64,000 nt of DNA from Microbacteriaceae bacterium VKM Ac-2855 (lineage in GTDB: Bacteria; Actinomycetota; Actinomycetes; Actinomycetales; Microbacteriaceae): assembly GCA_013204985.1 (NCBI GenBank), contig JABMLG010000003.1, positions 124,001-188,000 of the forward strand, read 5' to 3'. The translations under genes and the position numbers were made by a program. Every line of letters starts with the position of its first letter. Position 1 is the first letter of the stretch. Positions 62,397-64,000 of the stretch are shown one piece after another. Below the pieces are notes generated by a model. That model was not told the origin of the DNA, searched no databases, and saw nothing but the letters and a program-made list of their open reading frames with translations.

Positions 62397-63176
62397 GTGG
62401 AGATCGTGATCGAGCAGGATGAACGTGCGGTCGCCCGCACCGTCGCCGACATCGTCGAAGGCTACGTGCGCTCCGGCGCGACGACCCTCGGCCTCGCGAC
62501 CGGCTCGACGCCGCTCGGCAGCTACCGCGAGCTGATCCGCCGCCACGAGGAGGAGGGGCTCAGCTTCGCCGAAGCCCGCGCCTTCCTGCTCGACGAGTAC
62601 GTCGGCCTGCCCGCCGCGCATCCGGAGTCGTACCACTCGGTGATCCGCCGCGACTTCGTGGACCACATCGACCTCGATCCGTCGCGCGTGCGCAGCCCGA
62701 ACGGCGAGGCGGCCGAGATCGGCGCGGAAGCCACGGCGTACGACGCCGCGATCGGCGAGGCCGGTGGGGTCGACGTGCAGTTCCTCGGCATCGGCACCGA
62801 CGGCCACGTCGGATTCAACGAGCCGATGTCGTCGCTCGCCTCGCGCACTCGGGTGAAGACCCTGACGGAGCAGACCCGGCGCGACAACGCCCGCTTCTTC
62901 GCCGACGCGGCCGAGGTGCCGCACCACGTGCTCACCCAGGGGCTCGGCACCATCTCGGAGGCGCGGCACCTGATCCTCATCGGTCTTGGAGCGGGCAAGG
63001 CGGCCGCGATCGCCGCCGCGGTCGAGGGTCCGCTGGCAGCGATGTGCCCCGCCTCGGTGCTGCAACTGCATCCGCACGTGACCGTCGTGGTCGACGAAGC
63101 CGCCGCCGCCGGGCTCACGCACGCCGACTACTACCGCTACGCCATCGCGAACAAGCCGGCCTGGCAGCGGTTCTGA
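62397..63176 (+). CDS. nagB: Glucosamine-6-phosphate deaminase
   Basis: It converts glucosamine-6-phosphate to fructose-6-phosphate and ammonia, the last step of amino-sugar use. The 259 residues match Nag[18 protein letters not shown] (phosphate site), [12 protein letters not shown] (catalytic Asp), [15 protein letters not shown] with the ring-opening His and [30 protein letters not shown] with 5-6 nt spacing sets GTG 62397. It overlaps cutC by 1 nt; the operator and DasR-like gene suggest GlcNAc-responsive control. Confidence 0.95.
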   Translation: MEIVIEQDERAVARTVADIVEGYVRSGATTLGLATGSTPLGSYRELIRRHEEEGLSFAEARAFLLDEYVGLPAAHPESYHSVIRRDFVDHIDLDPSRVRSPNGEAAEIGAEATAYDAAIGEAGGVDVQFLGIGTDGHVGFNEPMSSLASRTRVKTLTEQTRRDNARFFADAAEVPHHVLTQGLGTISEARHLILIGLGAGKAAAIAAAVEGPLAAMCPASVLQLHPHVTVVVDEAAAAGLTHADYYRYAIANKPAWQRF

Positions 63177-63886
63177 TGCCGCTGCTCGAGCTCGCCGTGC
63201 AGGATGCGGCCGGCGCGCGCGTCGCGGCAGACGCCGGTGCCGCGCGCGTCGAACTGTGCGCTGCGCTGGCGGGCACGGGGGGCCTGACGCCCAGCCTCGG
63301 CACGATCGAGGCCGCTGTCACCGTCGGCGTGCCGGTGCACGTGCTGGTTCGGCCGCGCGCCGGCGGGTTCGTCTACGACGCCGACGAGGTCGCGCTCACC
63401 GAACGCGACATCCGCGCGGCGCTCGGGGCCGGCGCATCCGGAGTGGTGGTGGGTGCCCTCAGCGCCGACGGCCGTCTCGATACGGAGGCACTCGCGCGGT
63501 ACGTGGACGCCGCATCCGGGGCGCCGGTCACCTTCCACCGCGCGCTCGACGTGATGCTCGCGGCGGGGGTGGGCCCGGCGGATGCGCTGGCCTCGCTGAG
63601 CGGTGTGACCCGGGTGCTCACCAGCGGAGGCGCAGCGAACTGCCGCCAGGGCGTCACGACGTTGGCGGAGCTGGTCGCGGCCGGCTCGAGCATCGAGATC
63701 ATGGCCGGCGGCGGGGTCAGAGTCGCCGACATTCCGGCGCTGATCGCGGTGGGGGTGGACGCGGTGCACCTCTCGGCCCGACGCGCCGTCGACGGGCCAC
63801 CCGCCGGCCCCGGCGGCGGGCCCTCCGGCTGGGACGTGACGGATGCGGCCCTCGCGCGATCCGCGGCCGAGGCGCTCGCCGAGTAG
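63176..63886 (+). CDS. cutC: CutC-family TIM-barrel protein
   Basis: The 236 residues follow CutC: LLELAVQDAAGARVAADAGAARVELC, GGLTPSLGTIEAAV, VHVLVRPRAGGFVYD, VTFHRALDVM and LTSGGAANCRQG with EIMAGGGVR. Early work linked the family to copper, but a copper role is doubtful; cotranslation with nagB (TGATG) hints at sugar metabolism instead. Confidence 0.9.
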   Translation: MPLLELAVQDAAGARVAADAGAARVELCAALAGTGGLTPSLGTIEAAVTVGVPVHVLVRPRAGGFVYDADEVALTERDIRAALGAGASGVVVGALSADGRLDTEALARYVDAASGAPVTFHRALDVMLAAGVGPADALASLSGVTRVLTSGGAANCRQGVTTLAELVAAGSSIEIMAGGGVRVADIPALIAVGVDAVHLSARRAVDGPPAGPGGGPSGWDVTDAALARSAAEALAE

Positions 63887-64000
63887 GCGCGGGGCGCATC
63901 CGCTGTTATCGTCGCGGGACGACGACCCGCGCGCGAGGCGGACGGTGGCACGCGATGCACCGTCCTCTCCGGGGCTACCCCGGGGCACGAAGACCGACTG
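63887..64000. other. Right-edge intergenic sequence with two adjacent hairpins
   Basis: GGACGGTG/CACCGTCC (63940-63965) and CCGGGG-CTA-CCCCGG (63969-63983) follow one another at the window edge, after a TTATCGT-like box at 63905-63911. It may be the leader of the next gene or a structured RNA; too little is visible to tell. Confidence 0.45.

Overview
The window looks like chromosomal DNA of a high-GC actinobacterium of the family Microbacteriaceae (Microbacterium-like). This rests on roughly 70% GC by eye, many GTG starts, ATGA/GTGA gene overlaps, the coproporphyrin branch of heme synthesis, and many genes whose start codon lies 6-7 nt after a TANNNT box (leaderless style). No rRNA, tRNA, CRISPR array, phage block, transposase or replication origin was recognised. 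Family assignment is inference from gene content and composition.

Left third (1-16.6 kb): a truncated membrane protein, then an almost complete heme locus. hemA (minus, translationally coupled to a GNAT gene) is divergent from hemE-cgoX. A trio of small envelope genes and a tandem array of 83-84 bp repeats follow, then chdC-cpfC-hemC-hemD and hemB-hemL. Together they go from glutamyl-tRNA through ALA, PBG, uroporphyrinogen III and coproporphyrin III to coproheme and heme b; only gltX is absent. An acyltransferase-3/SGNH surface-glycan acylase follows.

Middle (16.7-39.6 kb): a PadR regulator and DHA2 exporter; an F420-type (DDN) enzyme; an acrylyl-CoA reductase-like MDR; an ABC exporter pair; a tightly overlapping four-gene glycan operon (two GT4 glycosyltransferases, an alpha/alpha-toroid protein and a GH130 phosphorylase); a frameshifted isocitrate lyase/PEP mutase-family gene; trhO; a PEBP protein; pfkA; a LysE exporter; a citrate/2-methylcitrate synthase; a fluC/crcB pair; an AlkA-type glycosylase; an FAD oxidase; a second 84-bp repeat array; and a phytoene-dehydrogenase-like oxidoreductase.

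Right part (39.6-64 kb): RidA; a PutA with an unusual 290-residue acidic/Pro-Glu N-terminal extension; GntR, MarR, ArsR, AsnC, DasR-like and XRE-cupin regulators; a MacAB-like export system; a HAD phosphatase; a GlcD-type oxidase; VOC proteins; a thioredoxin-reductase-like enzyme beside its likely regulator; a second DHA2 exporter; and nagB-cutC behind a dre-like operator.

The least explained signals are in the non-coding DNA. Two arrays 30 kb apart share an ~84 bp period and the same arms in opposite orientation. Three further families of dispersed palindromes recur in intergenic gaps, at least one acting like an intrinsic terminator. A 29-bp hairpin repeat sits between convergent genes, and a G-tract lies upstream of hemE. 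About seventeen genes show a TANNNT-like box placed for leaderless transcription.
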